DNA from: Candidatus Saccharibacteria bacterium RIFCSPHIGHO2_02_FULL_47_12
GTDB taxonomy: Bacteria > Patescibacteriota > Saccharimonadia > Saccharimonadales > JANWIN01
DNA length: 15,422 nt
Direction: 5' to 3'
Assembly (NCBI GenBank): GCA_001790455.1
Contig: MGCP01000003.1
Coordinates: 20,777 to 36,198, forward strand
The notes under the pieces were generated by a model that did not search any database, was not told the DNA's origin, and saw only the letters and a program-made list of their open reading frames with translations. Positions 13,204 through 15,422 of this stretch are shown here, in pieces; the first letter of the stretch is position 1, and each line of letters starts with the position of its first letter. The translations under genes were made by a program, and so were the position numbers.

Positions 13204-14517
13204 ATGAATAGAATATTAGCTGCCAGTGTGGTCAAACATGCTGGCAAAGAAATTATGGTGCAGGGTTGGCTGCACAAAAAGCGTCTACTGGGCGGCCTGA
13301 CATTTATAAATGTGCGCGACCGCAGCGGGCTGGTTCAGGTTGTGGTAAAAGACAAAGGCGAGGTAGAAAAGCTCCGTGGACTTCAGATTGGCACAGTTCT
13401 TAGCGTAACGGGCAAAGTCGTAGAGGACGAACGTGCGCCTGGTGGTGCAGAGATGCACGACGCCAAGCTAGATGTGCTAGTGCCGGTTACAGATGAACCG
13501 CCAATAGAAATAGACAAGCCGCTAAATCATGCCCCAGAAAACCTAGATACTTTGTTTGAATATCGTCCAATTGGTCTGCGCAATTTGCAAGAGACCGCAA
13601 TTTTTAAAATCCAGTCTGGAATTGTCCAGGCACTAAGGGAATATTTTTACCAAAACGACTTTACCGATGTACGCACCCCCAAACTTCTAGCAACCGCCAC
13701 AGAGGGCGGGGCAGAAGTGTTTAAAATGGATTATTTTGGCAAAGAAGCCACTCTGGCCCAGAGCCCGCAATTTTATAAGCAAATGCTGGTTGGTGTGTTT
13801 GAGCGAGTGTTTGAAATAGCACCGGTTTACCGAGCCGAACCAAGTGCAACCACCCGCCACATGACCGAATACGTTTCTATAGACGGGGAAATGGGCTTTA
13901 TTTCTATGAAAGAGCTCGAGGAGTTTCTGGGTGGGCTGCTTAACTACGTAATTGACTACGTTTGGGAGCGCTACGAGCGCGAGCTAAAGCAATGGAGTAT
14001 CGCTAAACCGGTTTTGCCAAAGCAAATTCCTGCTATGTCCATGGCCGAGATTCATGAAAAATACAGCAAAGCCACCGGCGAAAATTCGGTGGGTGAAAAG
14101 GACCTTCGCCCAGACGAAGAACGTTGGATTTGTGAATACGCAGCCAAAGAACTTGGCAGCGAGGCAATATTTGTAACCGACTGGCCTGCAGACGAAATGA
14201 AATTTTATCACAAAGCCCAAGACGGCAAACCAGAGCTGGCCGATCGTCTGGACTTGCTTTTCCGGGGCGTAGAAATTGCCACCGGCTCTATGCGCGAAAA
14301 CGACCATAAAGTGCTAGTAAGGCAGCTTAAAGAAAAAGCAGGCGGCGATCCAAACGACCCTGGCTTTAAATACTTTCTAATGGCCATGCGTGCCGGCATG
14401 CCCCCACACGGCGGGTTTGGCATGGGCTTAGAACGTTTGACCGAAAAGATCGTGGGCCTAAACAACGTCAAAGAAGCCACCCTGTTCCCCCGCGACATTA
14501 ACCGCCTAGCACCATGA
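13204..14517 (+). CDS. aspS: Aspartate-tRNA ligase, archaeal type, predicted non-discriminating (Asp/Asn)
   Basis: Charges tRNA with aspartate. The short length (437 residues, against ~590 in standard bacterial AspRS) and the absence of the bacterial GAD insertion mark the archaeal/eukaryal type. The OB-fold anticodon domain spans ~1-95 (GWLHKKRLLGGLTFINVRDR). Motif 2 lies at YRAEPSATTRHM (209-220) followed by SIDGEM, and motif 3 is GGFGMGLERL (403-412). H24 (in GWLH) and P79 (in APGGAE) fall at the two positions where discriminating enzymes carry other residues. His and Pro there are known to go with acceptance of tRNA-Asn, so the organism probably makes Asn-tRNA through GatCAB. The stop overlaps the next start (ATGA at 14514-14517). 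Confidence 0.95.
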   Translation: MNRILAASVVKHAGKEIMVQGWLHKKRLLGGLTFINVRDRSGLVQVVVKDKGEVEKLRGLQIGTVLSVTGKVVEDERAPGGAEMHDAKLDVLVPVTDEPPIEIDKPLNHAPENLDTLFEYRPIGLRNLQETAIFKIQSGIVQALREYFYQNDFTDVRTPKLLATATEGGAEVFKMDYFGKEATLAQSPQFYKQMLVGVFERVFEIAPVYRAEPSATTRHMTEYVSIDGEMGFISMKELEEFLGGLLNYVIDYVWERYERELKQWSIAKPVLPKQIPAMSMAEIHEKYSKATGENSVGEKDLRPDEERWICEYAAKELGSEAIFVTDWPADEMKFYHKAQDGKPELADRLDLLFRGVEIATGSMRENDHKVLVRQLKEKAGGDPNDPGFKYFLMAMRAGMPPHGGFGMGLERLTEKIVGLNNVKEATLFPRDINRLAP

Positions 14518-15422
14518 GTAACAAAATTTTGGTAACAGATAGTCTGTTTATCTTCGATGAACATGTTGAACAACTAAAAGCTGCTGGCTTCGAGGTCGAA
14601 AAGCTGGATAAACCTCAAGCTACTGAGGAGGAGTTATGCAAAGCCGTAAAAGGTAAAGTTGGCTACATTCTTGGTGGCATCGAGAAGGTTACTGACAAGG
14701 TTATAAATACTGCTGATGAACTGAAGGCAATTATCTTTACCGGAGCTGACTGGGCAGGTTTTATCCCAGGTCATGAGGTAGCTACAAAAAAGGAAATAGC
14801 TATTGCAAATACACCTGGCGCTAACACATACGCTGTTGCCGAATATACACTCACTTTAATGCTCATCATGCTTCGTAAAGTACTGGAACTAACGAGAGTT
14901 AGCGATAAAACATTTATGACTGCCCAAAGCTTAACAGATGTAAAGATAGGTGTTGTTGGCATGGGTCGTATTGGCGAGAGAGTTACTAGGATGCTTAAAG
15001 GCTTAGGCGTAGAAGATATAAATTACTGGAATCGCACTCGTAAGCTAGAGTTAGAAAAAGAGCTAGGTCTGAAGTACCTTCCTTTAGAGGAGATCTATTC
15101 TACCTGTGATCTTATTTCTTACCATGTCTCTTCTCGGGCAGGTCAGCTCATTGGAAAGGATCTCATTAAAAGAATTAAAAAAGACAGCATTATTATTAAT
15201 GCTGGTTCAGATGTAGCATACGATGTGGCTGCTTTGTACGACAAAATTATTGCCAACAATCTACATGTTGCCTTCGACTACAATTTAAATGATAAGCGAT
15301 ATAAAAACTTACCACTTACAAATTGGTTTTGTTCGAACTCCAGTACTGCGTACAACACTTATGCTGCGAACAAACTTGCTAGCGATATGGCGACCCAGTC
15401 AATAATTAACCTGCTCAAAACA
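14514..15422 (+). CDS. D-2-hydroxyacid dehydrogenase-like NAD-binding protein, 3' end missing, catalytic residues altered
   Basis: The open frame runs 303 codons from ATG 14514 to the right edge without a stop; little beyond the family's usual ~310-330 residues should be missing. The fold is clear: substrate-domain motif ANTPGANTYAVAEYTL (98-113), the Rossmann fingerprint VGVVGMGRIG (145-154), and SYHVSSRAGQLI (202-213) followed by KKDSIIINAGSDV. Two key sites are unusual. The family's NTARG segment, with its substrate-binding Arg, reads NAGSD (229-233). The TPHIGG segment with the catalytic His reads CSNSSTAY (273-280). The protein may thus bind NAD(H) without normal dehydrogenase activity, or use another chemistry. 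It overlaps aspS by 4 bp. AAG and CTT/CTC codons are more frequent than in the neighbours by eye. Confidence 0.8.
   Translation, partial: MSNKILVTDSLFIFDEHVEQLKAAGFEVEKLDKPQATEEELCKAVKGKVGYILGGIEKVTDKVINTADELKAIIFTGADWAGFIPGHEVATKKEIAIANTPGANTYAVAEYTLTLMLIMLRKVLELTRVSDKTFMTAQSLTDVKIGVVGMGRIGERVTRMLKGLGVEDINYWNRTRKLELEKELGLKYLPLEEIYSTCDLISYHVSSRAGQLIGKDLIKRIKKDSIIINAGSDVAYDVAALYDKIIANNLHVAFDYNLNDKRYKNLPLTNWFCSNSSTAYNTYAANKLASDMATQSIINLLKT

Noticed and set aside
14208..14573. Minus-strand open frame of 121 codons opposite aspS
   Set aside because: It lies antisense to strongly conserved aspS motifs and across the next gene's start; its translation shows no family features, so it is a shadow of the real coding strand.

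Overview
The window looks like a chromosomal segment of a small-genome bacterium, most likely a Patescibacteria/CPR member such as a Saccharibacteria relative. This is inferred from very short or overlapping gene junctions, many start codons sitting almost directly behind a -10 box, an archaeal-type aspartyl-tRNA synthetase with the non-discriminating residues, and the mix of families present. TGA is used as an ordinary stop codon (for example at 2650, 6280 and 14515), which argues against the lineages that read UGA as glycine. I see no phage, transposon, CRISPR array, tRNA or rRNA.

Left part (1-4582): an incomplete minus-strand polyprenyl-phosphate sugar transferase runs off the left edge. 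Divergent from it is a tightly packed plus-strand set: an O-antigen ligase/polymerase-like membrane protein, a GtrA-like flippase, a LexA-type DNA-binding protein without the protease half, and a membrane-anchored purple-acid-phosphatase-like metallophosphoesterase. The first three membrane/glycan genes point to surface polysaccharide made on an undecaprenyl-phosphate carrier.

Middle part (4598-7076): an overlapping operon of ABC ATPase, ABC-2 permease and undecaprenyl-diphosphatase (uppP), which resembles in layout the bacitracin-type efflux plus carrier-phosphatase clusters.

Most notable region (7077-9327): a compact cobalamin-type riboswitch with an antiterminator/terminator expression platform sits directly in front of a 489-residue protein I cannot assign, which ends in a Cys-rich putative zinc ribbon. 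A NadD-like nucleotidyltransferase overlaps its stop codon and should be co-transcribed. No recognisable B12 synthesis, transport or B12-dependent enzyme gene is present, so this is the best candidate for an undescribed system.

Right part (9345-15422): minus-strand Kef-type cation/proton antiporter; a 317-bp AT-rich gap with a strong minus-strand terminator and two other hairpins; a minus-strand DsbA-like thiol oxidoreductase; then plus-strand CBS-domain membrane protein, aspS, and an incomplete 2-hydroxyacid-dehydrogenase-like gene that has lost the usual catalytic Arg and His and runs off the right edge.
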